Shown piece after piece: positions 1 through 7,985 of a stretch of 64,000 nucleotides of DNA. Location: contig NZ_JACIEQ010000004.1 in NCBI RefSeq assembly GCF_014196965.1, forward strand, positions 62,001 through 126,000. Direction: 5' to 3'. The notes below the pieces were generated by a model, which saw only the letters and a program-made list of their open reading frames with translations, searched no databases and was not told the DNA's origin. Within the stretch, counting starts at the first letter, position 1. Each line of letters starts with the position of its first letter. This stretch comes from Actibacterium naphthalenivorans. GTDB lineage: Bacteria > Pseudomonadota > Alphaproteobacteria > Rhodobacterales > Rhodobacteraceae. The position numbers and the translations under genes are program-made.

Positions 1-1
1 C

Positions 2-421
2 AGCGGCAGCCTGCGCCCCGCCACCCTGCGCCGCCTGACCGCAGAGGCCGACCGGCGCCTGCAAGACCGCGCCGCCCGGCTGACGCCCACGCTCCTGACC
101 CGCGACATCGACCGCAAGAAAGGCGATCTGGCAAAACTCACCGGCCGTTTCGCCCGCGCCGCCGATGCCCGGATCACCGGCTGGCGCACCCGGCTGGACG
201 CGCTGGAACGGCTGCGGCTGGGTCTGGGCTACGAGGAAACGCTGAAACGCGGCTATGCGGTGGTCCGCTCGGGTGACAAGGTGATCACCACCCGCGCCGA
301 GGCGGAAACCGCCACCGCGCTCGAAATCCAGTTTCAGGACGGCCGCTTCGCGCTGGGCGGCGCCCGCGCCAAGCCGGCCCGCAAAAAGCCCGCCCCGCCC
401 GAACAGGGCTCGTTGCTCTAA
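2..421 (+). CDS. xseA: Exodeoxyribonuclease VII large subunit, C-terminal part (cut by window edge)
   Basis: This is the 3' end of a gene entering from the left edge, about 139 codons ending in TAA. It is rich in Arg, Leu and Ala heptads, as expected for the long coiled coil of XseA. It then carries the family's C-terminal signature: a GYEETLKRGYAVV stretch followed by a beta-strand ending in FQDGRF. The tail is Lys/Pro rich. XseA with XseB makes exonuclease VII, which degrades single-stranded DNA to acid-soluble oligonucleotides in the cytoplasm. The nuclease and OB-fold domains lie outside the window. No xseB is visible downstream, where the next gene is on the other strand. Identification rests on the RGYA and DGRF motifs. 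Confidence 0.85.
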   Translation, partial: SGSLRPATLRRLTAEADRRLQDRAARLTPTLLTRDIDRKKGDLAKLTGRFARAADARITGWRTRLDALERLRLGLGYEETLKRGYAVVRSGDKVITTRAEAETATALEIQFQDGRFALGGARAKPARKKPAPPEQGSLL

Positions 422-457
422 CCCTTCATCTTTCTGAAAATATCCCCGCCGGAGGCA

Positions 458-484
458 AGAAAATCCGGGCGCGCCGCCCGGTCG
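458..484 (-). terminator. Rho-independent terminator of the secreted 132-aa protein gene
   Basis: A 7-bp GC stem (465-471 with 475-481, loop CGC) is followed, reading the minus strand, by ATTTTCTT. It starts right after the stop codon of the minus-strand gene ending at 485. On the plus strand the stem has no T-run, so it serves the minus-strand gene. Confidence 0.6.
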
Positions 485-883
485 TCAGACGCCGACCTCC
501 GGTCCGGGGCACAGCAGCGGCTCGGGGCTTTGCTCGACCTCGACAAGCTGGGTCGCCTCGGGGTCGTTCTCGAACCGCGCGGTCAGCCCGCCGGGGCCGT
601 CGAAGAAGCTCCAGCATTGCGGTGTATCGGGCCGCGCCTCATAGACAAAACAGATCTGCCCTCCGGCCTCGTACCATTCGCCGTGCTGGCAGTCGCCGTC
701 CAGAAAGGTCCAGATTACCCGGCGACCGGGCAGATATTGCTCGGCCCCGTAGGCGATGCCCGCCTTGCCGAAAAACAGGGTCTTGCCCATGGCATAGCGC
801 TCGAACGCCTCGGCGCTCATGGGCGGATCGGCCAGGGCGGGGGCGGCGGCAAGCAGGGCGGCAAGCAAAAGGGTGCGGCGCAT
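485..883 (-). CDS. Secreted hypothetical protein with four cysteines
   Basis: A 132-aa product. The start at 883 was chosen because it follows an AAGGA ribosome binding site and opens with a classical signal peptide (MRRTLLLAALLAAAPALAD, cleavage near residue 18); the longer frame adds 22 unlikely residues. The mature part is about 114 residues. It has four Cys, in DGDC, QIC, PQCW and LLCPG contexts, which could make two disulfides in the periplasm. It also carries aromatic beta-strand motifs (RRVIWTFLDGDC, GEWYE, ICFVYE) like those of small DUF995-type periplasmic proteins; I cannot confirm the family. Function unknown. It is followed by a good terminator and lies 73 bp downstream of the AlkB-like gene on the same strand. 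Confidence 0.7.
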   Translation of the reverse strand: MRRTLLLAALLAAAPALADPPMSAEAFERYAMGKTLFFGKAGIAYGAEQYLPGRRVIWTFLDGDCQHGEWYEAGGQICFVYEARPDTPQCWSFFDGPGGLTARFENDPEATQLVEVEQSPEPLLCPGPEVGV

Positions 884-956
884 CTCGGGGTCCTTTCCGG
901 CGCATGGATCACGCCATTGTGCCAGAGCTGCGGGCCGGGGACCAGCCACGCCCGCG

Positions 957-2009
957 TTACCGCGCGGCGCGCCAGCGTGTCACGCGCCGGTCCATGACCC
1001 GGCGCCATGCGGTCGGGAACAGCGCCAGCGTGGCCATCGCCGGCAGGCCGCGCGGCAGGGTCGGCGCCTCGGGCGCGGGCGGCAGCCGCAGCGCGGGATA
1101 GGGCCGGGCGGGATGGGCGTGATGGTCGGAATGGCGCGGCGCGTTGAGCATCAGATGGCCCGAGAACCAGTGCGGCGCGTTCCATGAATGGCGCGGGGCA
1201 ACCGGTTCGAACCGCCCGTCGGGCTGGCGCGCGCGGCTCAGGCCATAGTGCTGAACGTAATCCGACAGCAATAGCTGTGCGGTGGCATGGCCGGCCAGCC
1301 CCAGATGGGCCAGCAGGCCGGGCAGGCCGAAGGCCAGCGCGCTCAGGCCCAGCCCGGCCAGCCCGCCCGCGACATAGGCGACATAGGGATGCCGCCATGC
1401 GGGGCGGGGCGGGGTACGGGCCGCGCCCAGCCGGTTCTCGGCGCGCAGCCCTTCGCGGAAAGATCCGGTCCAGGCGCGCGGCGCGAAATGGTAGAAGCTC
1501 TCGCCCAGCCGGGCCGAGTTCGGATCCAGCGGCGTGGCGACGAACCGGTGGTGCACACGCGGATGGGCCGAGCTGTGATGGCCGAACAGCAGCGAGATAT
1601 AGATCCACTGGCCAAGCGCATGCAGCGGGCGCCGCGCCCGGTGGATCAGTTCATGCGCGTTGGAATTGCTGATCTGCCCGAAGAACAGGCCAAAGGCGAG
1701 GAAGGCGGCGACGCGTTCGGCCGGCGCCAGCCCGGCCGCGCCCGAAACCGCCCGCACCGCCAGCGCCAGCAGCGCGAAATGGGCAATGGCCAGCACGGTC
1801 AGAAGGCTGTCGGCGCCCGGAAAGGCGCAGTCTTCGGGTGCGTCGGGGGCGGTGACCGCCACCAGCTGATCCAGCGCGAAGGTGAAGGCGGTAAGATAGG
1901 CAAGCGCGGCCCAGATCCACACGCCGCCCGCCGTGCCCCCCATCGCCAGAAGCGGCAAGGGCGCCAGCGTGGCCAGCGCGAACGGGGTAACGGGGCGGGT
2001 CTGGTTCAT
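957..2009 (-). CDS. AlkB-like integral-membrane non-heme diiron hydroxylase
   Basis: A 350-aa polytopic membrane protein with the histidine boxes of the alkane monooxygenase / fatty acid desaturase superfamily: HELIH at 119-123, HHSSAHPRVHH at 144-154 and HSDHHAHP at 293-300. It also has the AlkB-type signature DYVQHYGL at about 250-257. Hydrophobic N-terminal helices span about 10-110. AlkB enzymes hydroxylate terminal methyl groups of medium-chain alkanes or related chains using rubredoxin-delivered electrons and O2. The protein is shorter than classical AlkB (about 400 aa). No rubredoxin or reductase gene is adjacent, so the electron donor and substrate are open. The first His box reads HELIHR rather than the usual HELGHK. 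The alkane hydroxylase family is favoured over desaturases because of the HYG and RHSDHHAHP motifs. Confidence 0.75.
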   Translation of the reverse strand: MNQTRPVTPFALATLAPLPLLAMGGTAGGVWIWAALAYLTAFTFALDQLVAVTAPDAPEDCAFPGADSLLTVLAIAHFALLALAVRAVSGAAGLAPAERVAAFLAFGLFFGQISNSNAHELIHRARRPLHALGQWIYISLLFGHHSSAHPRVHHRFVATPLDPNSARLGESFYHFAPRAWTGSFREGLRAENRLGAARTPPRPAWRHPYVAYVAGGLAGLGLSALAFGLPGLLAHLGLAGHATAQLLLSDYVQHYGLSRARQPDGRFEPVAPRHSWNAPHWFSGHLMLNAPRHSDHHAHPARPYPALRLPPAPEAPTLPRGLPAMATLALFPTAWRRVMDRRVTRWRAAR

Positions 2010-2157
2010 ACGGGCGGGCGGGCCTCTTTGGTGATATCCGCGATATGATGCGTCAAAGCCGGGCCGGGTGCCAGTGCGCCGGTCGGTTTATCTGGCGGCT
2101 TTCCCTTCCCTAGGCGCGGAATAGGGATTAAGTGACGAAGGGCAGGTGGAGGCAGTC

Positions 2158-3513
2158 ATGGCGTTCTTTAAAAAGCTCAAGGACCGGATGTTCAAATCCT
2201 CTTCGAAGATCGAAGAGGGGCTGGAGGCGATCGTCGATGCCGGCGGCGAGGAAGAGGTGCGCGCGGCCTCCGGCCAGCAGGAGCCGGCGCCCGAACCGCT
2301 GCCGATCCCGCAGCCTGAACCCGAGCCCGAACCGGCGCCCGAGCCCGCCCCGGTGCCGGAGCCAGAACCCGAGCCCGCCCCCGAACCCGAGCCGCAGCCC
2401 GAACCGGAACCCGTTCCGCTGCCGATGCCCGAGCCGCCCCGCCCGCTGACGGAACCCGAACCCGAGCCCGAGCCGCTGAACGTGCCGGTGCCGGGCGATG
2501 ATCAGGTGGAAACCGAGGTGCCGCTCGAAGCGCCGGTGGAGCCCGATCTCTATCCTGACGAGACGCCGCAGGAAATTCCGACCTACACGCCCGGCGGGGT
2601 CGAGATCAGCGCCGAGGCGCGCACGCCGGGGTTTCTGGGCCGCCTTCTTGGGCGCGGGGCGGAGCCCGTGGTGGTCAAGCGCCGGGTGCTCGACGATGAC
2701 ATGCTCGAAAGCCTCGAAGAACTGCTGATCACCGCCGATATGGGTGTGGATACCGCGCTTCGGGTCACGGCGAACATGGCCGAGGGCCGGTTCGGCCGGA
2801 AGCTTTCGGTCGATGAGATCAAGGGTCTGCTGGCCACGGAGATCGCCCGGATCATGGATCCGGTGGCGCGGCCGCTGCCGCTTTATCCGACCAAGCCGCA
2901 GGTGGTGCTGGTGGTCGGCGTCAACGGCTCGGGCAAGACCACGACCATCGGCAAGCTTGCCAGCCAGTTCAAGGCCGCCGGCAAGAAGGTGGTGATCGCG
3001 GCGGGCGATACGTTCCGGGCGGCGGCTGTCGAGCAACTGCAGGTCTGGGGCGATCGCGCCGGGGTGCCGGTGCTGACCGCGCCCGAAGGTTCCGACCCGG
3101 CATCGCTGGCGTTTGACGCGATGACGAAGGCCCAGGAAGAGGGCGCCGATCTGCTGCTGATCGATACGGCCGGGCGGTTGCAGAACCGCCAGGATCTGAT
3201 GGAAGAGCTGTCCAAGATCGTGCGCGTGATCCGCAAGAAAGACCCCGACGCGCCGCATAACACCCTGCTGGTGCTGGATGCGACGACGGGCCAGAACGCG
3301 CTGCGCCAGGTCGAGACGTTCCAGAAGCTGGCCGATGTCACCGGCCTTGTGATGACCAAGCTCGACGGTACCGCCAAGGGCGGCGTTCTGGTGGCGCTGG
3401 CCGACAGGTTCGGCCTGCCGATCCATGCCATCGGTGTGGGCGAGCAGATCGACGATCTGGCCCCCTTCGATCCCGAGGAATTCGCCAACGCTCTGGCGGG
3501 GGTCGATGCCTGA
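2158..3513 (+). CDS. ftsY: Signal recognition particle receptor FtsY
   Basis: A 451-aa SRP receptor GTPase that docks SRP-ribosome complexes at the inner membrane for co-translational insertion. The ATG at 2158 is preceded by GGAGG, so the upstream GTG at 2146 is not used. The N-terminus ([15 protein letters not shown]) is a basic amphipathic lipid-binding segment. Residues about 42-108 are an acidic, proline-rich A-domain of repeated Pro-Glu units. The NG domain starts near 165, with G1 [10 protein letters not shown] at 254-263, DTAGR at 336-340 and TKLDG at 400-404. The 3' end overlaps the next gene by 8 bp, implying translational coupling. Confidence 0.97.
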   Translation: MAFFKKLKDRMFKSSSKIEEGLEAIVDAGGEEEVRAASGQQEPAPEPLPIPQPEPEPEPAPEPAPVPEPEPEPAPEPEPQPEPEPVPLPMPEPPRPLTEPEPEPEPLNVPVPGDDQVETEVPLEAPVEPDLYPDETPQEIPTYTPGGVEISAEARTPGFLGRLLGRGAEPVVVKRRVLDDDMLESLEELLITADMGVDTALRVTANMAEGRFGRKLSVDEIKGLLATEIARIMDPVARPLPLYPTKPQVVLVVGVNGSGKTTTIGKLASQFKAAGKKVVIAAGDTFRAAAVEQLQVWGDRAGVPVLTAPEGSDPASLAFDAMTKAQEEGADLLLIDTAGRLQNRQDLMEELSKIVRVIRKKDPDAPHNTLLVLDATTGQNALRQVETFQKLADVTGLVMTKLDGTAKGGVLVALADRFGLPIHAIGVGEQIDDLAPFDPEEFANALAGVDA

Positions 3514-3898
3514 ATTTACCGAACGGGCGCCCGATCTGGCCGCGTTTCAGGCGCTGCGCCGCGCGGCGGGCATGAGCGTCTTTCCCGATGACGCCGCGGG
3601 GCCCAGCCTCGAACGCACGCTGCACGGTGTCTGGCTGTGGGCGGATGGGGAACTCATCGGCATGGGGCGGGTCACCGGGGATGGCGCCTGTTTCGTGCAA
3701 CTCAATGATGTGGCGGTGCATCCCGCTCGTCAGGGCCGCGGTTATGGCACAGCGATCGTCGCCCGCCTGTTGCGCTGGTGCGATGCCAGCCTGCCGCGCG
3801 GATGTTACGTCAGCCTGATCGCGGACGCGGGCGCCGAACGCCTGTATGAAAAGGCCGGGTTCGAACATCGCACCGGCATGGCGCGGCGGGTGCCATGA
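3506..3898 (+). CDS. GNAT-family N-acetyltransferase
   Basis: A 130-aa single-domain GNAT. The acetyl-CoA-binding motif A is visible as [17 protein letters not shown] (RQGRGYG loop), followed by motif B around residues 105-120 ([11 protein letters not shown]). The start at 3506 lies inside the last codons of ftsY in another frame; the longer open frame is a read through ftsY and is discarded. The family transfers an acetyl group from acetyl-CoA to an amine of a small molecule or protein. The specific substrate cannot be read from the sequence. Coupling to ftsY suggests co-expression only. Confidence 0.85.
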   Translation: MPEFTERAPDLAAFQALRRAAGMSVFPDDAAGPSLERTLHGVWLWADGELIGMGRVTGDGACFVQLNDVAVHPARQGRGYGTAIVARLLRWCDASLPRGCYVSLIADAGAERLYEKAGFEHRTGMARRVP

Positions 3899-3908
3899 GC
3901 CCTGGGCA

Positions 3909-4397
3909 TTATTCCTCGTCCCGGGCCGCATCCACCACGCGGCGCAGCAGCCACATCACCACGAGCGCCAGCGCCGTGGCCATCAGTGCCAGCGGCAGGT
4001 TGCCCACGCCGCAGGTCAGCCCGATGGCGCCGGCCATCCACATGCCCGCCCCGGTGGTCAGCCCGCGTACCCGGGCGCCCGAAGTGATGATCGACCCGGC
4101 GGCCAGAAAGGCCACGCCCGAGGTCACCGCCTCGATCAGGCGCAGGGGATCGACGCGCTTGAATCCCTCGTCCCCGCCCGGAAAGGCGGTCAGATCGAAG
4201 GCGATCAGCGTGAACAGGCAGGCGGCGAGCGAAATCATCATATGGGTGCGCAGCCCGGCATTGCGGTTGTGCACCTCGCGCTCCCAGCCGATGGCGCCGC
4301 CCAGAACAAGGGCGAAACACAGCCGTACAAGGGAAATATCCCAGGCCACCACGGCGAAGGGCCGGGAAAAATCAGACATCAGGGACATGTCAGCCAT
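3909..4397 (-). CDS. MgtC/SapB family membrane protein
   Basis: A 162-aa membrane protein with four to five hydrophobic helices and the family signature: an early GGAIGWERE segment (about residues 33-41), NRNAGLRTHMM (45-55), and a second-half SGVAFLAAGSII and RGLTTGAGMW. MgtC-like proteins modulate growth in low magnesium and virulence in pathogens, acting at the inner membrane; their biochemical role is debated. The short form lacking the C-terminal ACT-like domain of Salmonella MgtC fits the SapB/YhiD subgroup. It converges on the GNAT gene with only a 10-bp gap and is divergent from the EamA gene at 4476. Confidence 0.85.
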   Translation of the reverse strand: MADMSLMSDFSRPFAVVAWDISLVRLCFALVLGGAIGWEREVHNRNAGLRTHMMISLAACLFTLIAFDLTAFPGGDEGFKRVDPLRLIEAVTSGVAFLAAGSIITSGARVRGLTTGAGMWMAGAIGLTCGVGNLPLALMATALALVVMWLLRRVVDAARDEE

Positions 4398-4475
4398 GCA
4401 AACCTCGGAAAGTTCTCACTTGGAAAAAGCCAACGCCGGCGGATGGCGGCCTGTTCCGGTGCCGGGCGCATTTTC

Positions 4476-5381
4476 ATGAGTGACTGGCTGATTTCGCTGG
4501 AAGGCACCGAGGCGGGCAAGACGCTGGCGCTGTCGCTGGCGCTGCTGGCGGCCTTGCTGCACGCGGTGTTCGGAGCGCTGCAGAAGGGGCGGTTCGATCC
4601 GTGGCTTTCGCGCGGCGCGATCGACGGGTGGCTGTTCGTGCTGTCGCTGCCGATCGCGCTGTTTCTGGTGCCCTGGCCGCAGGGGCATGAGTGGCTTTTG
4701 ATCCTCGGCACGCTGCCGATCCATTTCGCCTACAAGATGGGGGTCGCGCTTTCCTACAGCCGGGGGGCGTATACAGTTGTCTATCCGGTGGTGCGCGGCA
4801 CCGGGCCGCTGTTCGCGGTCCTCGGGGCCTATGCGATCTTCGGAGAGACGTTCACGGGCATGCAATGGCTGGGCATGGCGGTTTTGCTGGCCGGCATCTT
4901 CGGGCTGGCGGCCTACAACCTGATCCATGTGCGCGGCGTCGGGCGCGCCACGCTGGTGCCGGCGCTGTGGCTGGCGGTGGGAACCGGGGCGCTGGTGGCG
5001 CTTTACACCACCTACGACGCGTTCGGCATTCGCGCCACGCCGAACCCCTTCACCTTTCTGGCCTGGTTCTTTCTGGTCACGGCGGTGGATTTCCCGGCCA
5101 TTGCATTCCTGCGCTACAGGTCTATGTCGAACCCGCCGGCCCTTGGCGGGCTGTCGGGCCGGGGGTTGATCGGCGCGCTGGTGGCCTATGGCAGCTTCGG
5201 CTCGGTGATGCTGGCCACGCGGCTGGACAAGGTGGGCGAGGCCGCGGTGCTGCGCGAAACCTCTACGGTTTTTGCGGCGGTGATCGGCTGGGTGGTGTTG
5301 AAAGAGGCGGTGGGACCGCGCCGTTTGGCGCTGATGGCGTTGATTGCCCTCGGCGCCGTGATCGTTGAACTGGGCGCATAG
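4476..5381 (+). CDS. EamA/DMT-superfamily transporter
   Basis: A 301-aa protein with about ten hydrophobic helices arranged as two EamA halves (roughly 20-150 and 165-300), as expected for drug/metabolite transporters. The ATG at 4476 gives a typical length; the longer open frame runs antisense through mgtC and is rejected. Motifs include YTVVYPVVRGTGPLFAV in the first half and GEAAVLRETSTVFAAVIGW in the second. Substrate is unknown; the family exports amino acids, nucleosides or other metabolites. It is followed after 11 bp by the YciB gene, so the two likely form an operon. Confidence 0.85.
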   Translation: MSDWLISLEGTEAGKTLALSLALLAALLHAVFGALQKGRFDPWLSRGAIDGWLFVLSLPIALFLVPWPQGHEWLLILGTLPIHFAYKMGVALSYSRGAYTVVYPVVRGTGPLFAVLGAYAIFGETFTGMQWLGMAVLLAGIFGLAAYNLIHVRGVGRATLVPALWLAVGTGALVALYTTYDAFGIRATPNPFTFLAWFFLVTAVDFPAIAFLRYRSMSNPPALGGLSGRGLIGALVAYGSFGSVMLATRLDKVGEAAVLRETSTVFAAVIGWVVLKEAVGPRRLALMALIALGAVIVELGA

Positions 5382-5392
5382 GAGCGGAAGAC

Positions 5393-6004
5393 ATGGCCGG
5401 AAAGAAGATCAACCCGATCGTGAAACTGGGGCTGGAGCTTGGCCCCATCGTCGTGTTTTTCGCGGCTTATGTGATGCTGCGCGACAAGGCGTTCAGCTTC
5501 GGCGGGACAGAGTATGACGGGTTCATCCTTGTCACCGCCGGGTTCATTCCGCTGATCCTGATCACCACGGGGCTGTTGTGGAAACTGTCTGGCCATGTGT
5601 CGAAGATGCAGATCGCCACGGCGGTTCTGGTGGTGGTGTTCGGCGGGCTGACCGTGTGGCTGAACGACGACCGGTTCTTCAAGATGAAGCCGACGATGAT
5701 CTATACGCTGTTCGCCGGGGTGCTGGGCTTTGGCCTGCTGCGCGGCCAGTCGTATCTGCAGTTCGTGATGGAAGAGATGATGCCGCTGAAACGCGAGGGC
5801 TGGATGATCCTGACCCGGCGGCTGGCGCTGTTCTTTGCCGGCCTGGCGGTGCTGAACGAGGTGATCTGGCGCACCATGTCCACCGATGCCTGGGTCAATT
5901 TCAAGACCTTCGGCCTGACCATCGCCGTGTTCGCGTTTTTCATGACGCAGGGCGGCGTGTTGCAGAAATACGCGGTCGAGGAGCAGCCCGAAGACGGCGC
6001 GTAG
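5393..6004 (+). CDS. Septation protein A / YciB-family inner membrane protein
   Basis: A 203-aa protein with five to six transmembrane helices and features of the YciB/IspZ (intracellular septation protein A) family: the N-terminal KLGLELGPIVVFF, the internal LNDDRFFKMKPT loop, LGFGLLRGQS, and ALFFAGLAVLNEVIWRTMSTDAWVNFK near the C-terminus. In E. coli YciB interacts with division and elongation proteins and affects the cell envelope. The start has GGAG upstream, and the gene sits 11 bp after the EamA gene. Family identity is strong; the alphaproteobacterial role is inferred. Confidence 0.9.
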   Translation: MAGKKINPIVKLGLELGPIVVFFAAYVMLRDKAFSFGGTEYDGFILVTAGFIPLILITTGLLWKLSGHVSKMQIATAVLVVVFGGLTVWLNDDRFFKMKPTMIYTLFAGVLGFGLLRGQSYLQFVMEEMMPLKREGWMILTRRLALFFAGLAVLNEVIWRTMSTDAWVNFKTFGLTIAVFAFFMTQGGVLQKYAVEEQPEDGA

Positions 6005-6064
6005 CGGCGCCGGGCCGCTCCTCGGCCCTTACGGGCTTTCTCGCTGCGGCAGCGACAAGGACCG

Positions 6065-6772
6065 TCAGGCCTGGCGCTTGAAAAGCACCTCCTGCGCCTT
6101 TTTGTCGGCCTGAAGATCGGCACGGCTGTCGGCGGCCACGGCGCGGCCTTTTTGCACGGCGGGACGGCTGCCCACGGTCTCCAGCCAGCGGGCCATGTGC
6201 GGTTTGTCGTCCAGCAGCTGTTCCTGCCCTTCCCAGAGCGTCGCCCAGGGCCAGATCGCCATATCGGCGATGGAAAAGAAATCGCCAGCCACGAATTCAT
6301 GTTTGGCCAGCTGGGTGTCGAGCACCCGGTAGAGCCGCCCGGTTTCAGCCCTGTAGCGGTCCTTGGCATAGGGCAGATCGTTGGGCGGTTCCATCGCGGG
6401 GGCGTATTTCAGGAAGTGATGTGCCTGTCCGGCCATCGGGCCAAGCCCGCCCATCTGCCACATCAACCACTGATCGACGGCGATCCTGTCCCGCTCTGTC
6501 GGGCCGCCGAACATGCCTGTCTTGCGGGCGAGATATTGCAGGATAGCGCCGGATTCGAAGATCGAGATCGGCGCACCGTCCGGCCCGTCTGGGTCGATGA
6601 TGGCGGGCATGCGGTTGTTCGGGGCGATCTTCAGGAAGTCAGGCTCGAACTGCTCTCCCGCGCCGATGTTCACGAGGTGAAGGTTGTAGGGCAGGCCCAT
6701 CTCTTCCAGCGCGATGGTGATTTTCCATCCGTTGGGTGTGGGCCAGTAGTAGAGATCAATGGGGTTTGTCAT
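6065..6772 (-). CDS. Glutathione S-transferase, YfcG/YghU-like
   Basis: A 235-aa GST. The start at 6772 gives MTNPIDLYYWPTPNGWKI, which aligns with the N-terminal thioredoxin fold of YghU/YfcG-type (nu-class) enzymes; the 27 extra upstream residues are discarded. The glutathione-binding region includes KIAPNNRMPAIID (about 48-60) and FESGAILQYLA (about 70-80). The helical C-domain contains FSIADMAIWPW. Nu-class enzymes often show disulfide reductase or peroxidase activity using two glutathiones. It is monocistronic and converges on yciB with a 60-bp gap that holds only a weak 6-bp hairpin. Confidence 0.88.
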   Translation of the reverse strand: MTNPIDLYYWPTPNGWKITIALEEMGLPYNLHLVNIGAGEQFEPDFLKIAPNNRMPAIIDPDGPDGAPISIFESGAILQYLARKTGMFGGPTERDRIAVDQWLMWQMGGLGPMAGQAHHFLKYAPAMEPPNDLPYAKDRYRAETGRLYRVLDTQLAKHEFVAGDFFSIADMAIWPWATLWEGQEQLLDDKPHMARWLETVGSRPAVQKGRAVAADSRADLQADKKAQEVLFKRQA

Positions 6773-6797
6773 GTGCGCGCTCCGGTGTTTGCGCACA

Positions 6798-7742
6798 TCA
6801 GGATGGAGTTTTCCCCGCGAAGGGCAAGGGCAGTGAGACGCGCGGCGGCGCAAGAAGTCGTGACCAGCGGGGGCTCGGCCCCGCCGGCAGGCAACTGCGC
6901 AGCGCCTCCAGCGGCAGGTCGTCGCGCAGGAACGCGCGGTAAAGGCCGAACATTCCGGGGCGCAGATAGGGGCTCCAGTGGCACACGCGGCGGGTGGCGG
7001 GGGCGATGCGATGGCCCAGCTTGCGCAGCCCGTCCAGGGTTTCGGAATGGTCGATCTGCAGATCCAGCCAGTTGCCGCCCGGAGCGGCGCTGCCCTGGCC
7101 GAGCGAGCGTTCGCCGGGGCGGTGCGGGGCCAGAAGGCCTTCGAACAGGAAATCGAACAGATCGTTCTCGCGGCTGGTGATGTTCAGAAACTCCGCCCCG
7201 CGCCCGGCCGGGGATTGCAGCCCGCTGCACGATCGGCTGGTCAGTTCGGCCGGGGTCATCAGCACGGCGCGGTGCAATGCCCGCGGCGCCATGTCGGGCA
7301 GCGCCGACAGTACCACCCGCGCGCCCAGCGAATGGGCCATCACGTTGATCTTCGCCCCCGGACGTATCCGCGTCAGCGCGTCGGTCAGGTGGGCCAGCGC
7401 GCGGCCCGCCCGCCGTGCCTCGTCATAGGCGCGCCAGATATGGCCGGTCGCCTCCCATCCGAAGGCGATGCACAACCCGTCTTCGGGCCGGCCGGCGGCA
7501 AAGCCCAGATGCCGCGGCCAGGACAGCGCCTTGCGGTCGCCGATCTCGGGCGACAGCGACAGGATATGCCGGTGCGGGTTCCTCTCGGCCCGGAAGGGCG
7601 AGAACTTGAAGCCGTGAATCAGGATGATGATGGGGGCCCGATCCGGCAGCGGGGCCAGTGCCTGGCGCAGATGATCCTCCAGCGTCCCGCCTTTGGCCGG
7701 GGCGGGCCGATCCGAAAACGCGTTGATCTGGACGATGGGCAT
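6798..7742 (-). CDS. Alpha/beta hydrolase (DUF900-like)
   Basis: A 314-aa protein without a signal peptide. It has an alpha/beta hydrolase core: IIILIHGFKFSP at about 38-49 (oxyanion-hole strand), a nucleophile elbow MAHSLGARV at about 135-143 with Ser in AHSLG (the first Gly of GxSxG is Ala), a candidate acid in SRENDLFDFLFEG, and a late His in QIDHSET. Similar Rhodobacteraceae proteins are annotated as alpha/beta hydrolases of unknown substrate. The gene lies upstream of the GST gene on the same strand (25-bp gap) and may be cotranscribed. Its start is about 90 bp from the divergent metZ promoter. Confidence 0.72.
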   Translation of the reverse strand: MPIVQINAFSDRPAPAKGGTLEDHLRQALAPLPDRAPIIILIHGFKFSPFRAERNPHRHILSLSPEIGDRKALSWPRHLGFAAGRPEDGLCIAFGWEATGHIWRAYDEARRAGRALAHLTDALTRIRPGAKINVMAHSLGARVVLSALPDMAPRALHRAVLMTPAELTSRSCSGLQSPAGRGAEFLNITSRENDLFDFLFEGLLAPHRPGERSLGQGSAAPGGNWLDLQIDHSETLDGLRKLGHRIAPATRRVCHWSPYLRPGMFGLYRAFLRDDLPLEALRSCLPAGPSPRWSRLLAPPRVSLPLPFAGKTPS

Positions 7743-7831
7743 ATGGCGGTTCCCACAACATCTTGCGTGCAGCAGCTACTCCGCCCACACGACAGGTGCG
7801 TGACGCGACTGTTACATCTGCATGACGTGGC

Positions 7832-7860
7832 TTGACGGTGACAGGGTGCGGCGCTATGGC
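7832..7860 (+). promoter_or_regulatory. Predicted sigma-70 promoter of metZ
   Basis: A -35 TTGACG (7832-7837), 17-bp spacer and -10 TATGGC (7855-7860). The implied transcription start near 7867 falls at the 5' edge of the SAM-II aptamer, which supports both calls. Confidence 0.6.
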
Positions 7861-7866
7861 TCGCCC

Positions 7867-7926
7867 TTGTGGCGCTTTGTTACCGGATTGCGGGCCACGT
7901 TAAACATTCCGCTAAAGAGGTCAGGG
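7867..7926 (+). ncRNA. SAM-II riboswitch (metA element) upstream of metZ
   Basis: The P1 stem is GUGGC (7869-7873) pairing with GCCAC (7894-7898). Its loop contains UUACCGGAUUGC, closely like the ACCGUAUUGC loop of the known SAM-II aptamer. After the stem come the conserved A-rich segment (GUUAAAC) and GCUAAA (7911-7916), then AGAGGUCAGG, which can pair back into the loop to make the H-type pseudoknot. SAM-II senses S-adenosylmethionine in alphaproteobacteria and typically controls metA, metX or metZ genes. Location, order of elements and downstream gene all fit. Confidence 0.88.
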
Positions 7927-7936
7927 ATGCATTGCA

Positions 7937-7965
7937 CCCCCGCCTTTACCGGTCGGGGGTTTTTC
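7937..7965 (+). terminator. Intrinsic terminator between SAM-II aptamer and metZ
   Basis: CCCCCGCC (7937-7944) pairs with GGTCGGGGG (7951-7959, one U bulge) and is followed by TTTTT (7960-7964). It lies between the aptamer and the metZ ribosome binding site, so SAM-dependent premature termination is the simplest model. The aptamer 3' end is only about 11 nt before the stem, leaving little room for a classical antiterminator. Confidence 0.7.
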
Positions 7966-7985
7966 TTTGCGCGGAGGATGCGCCG

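Noticed and set aside
2280-2485. Repetitive DNA that could look like a tandem repeat array
   Set aside because: It encodes the Pro-Glu linker of FtsY in frame and has no spacer structure.
6012-6028. Terminator between yciB and GST genes
   Set aside because: A 6-bp hairpin without a T-run; not convincing.
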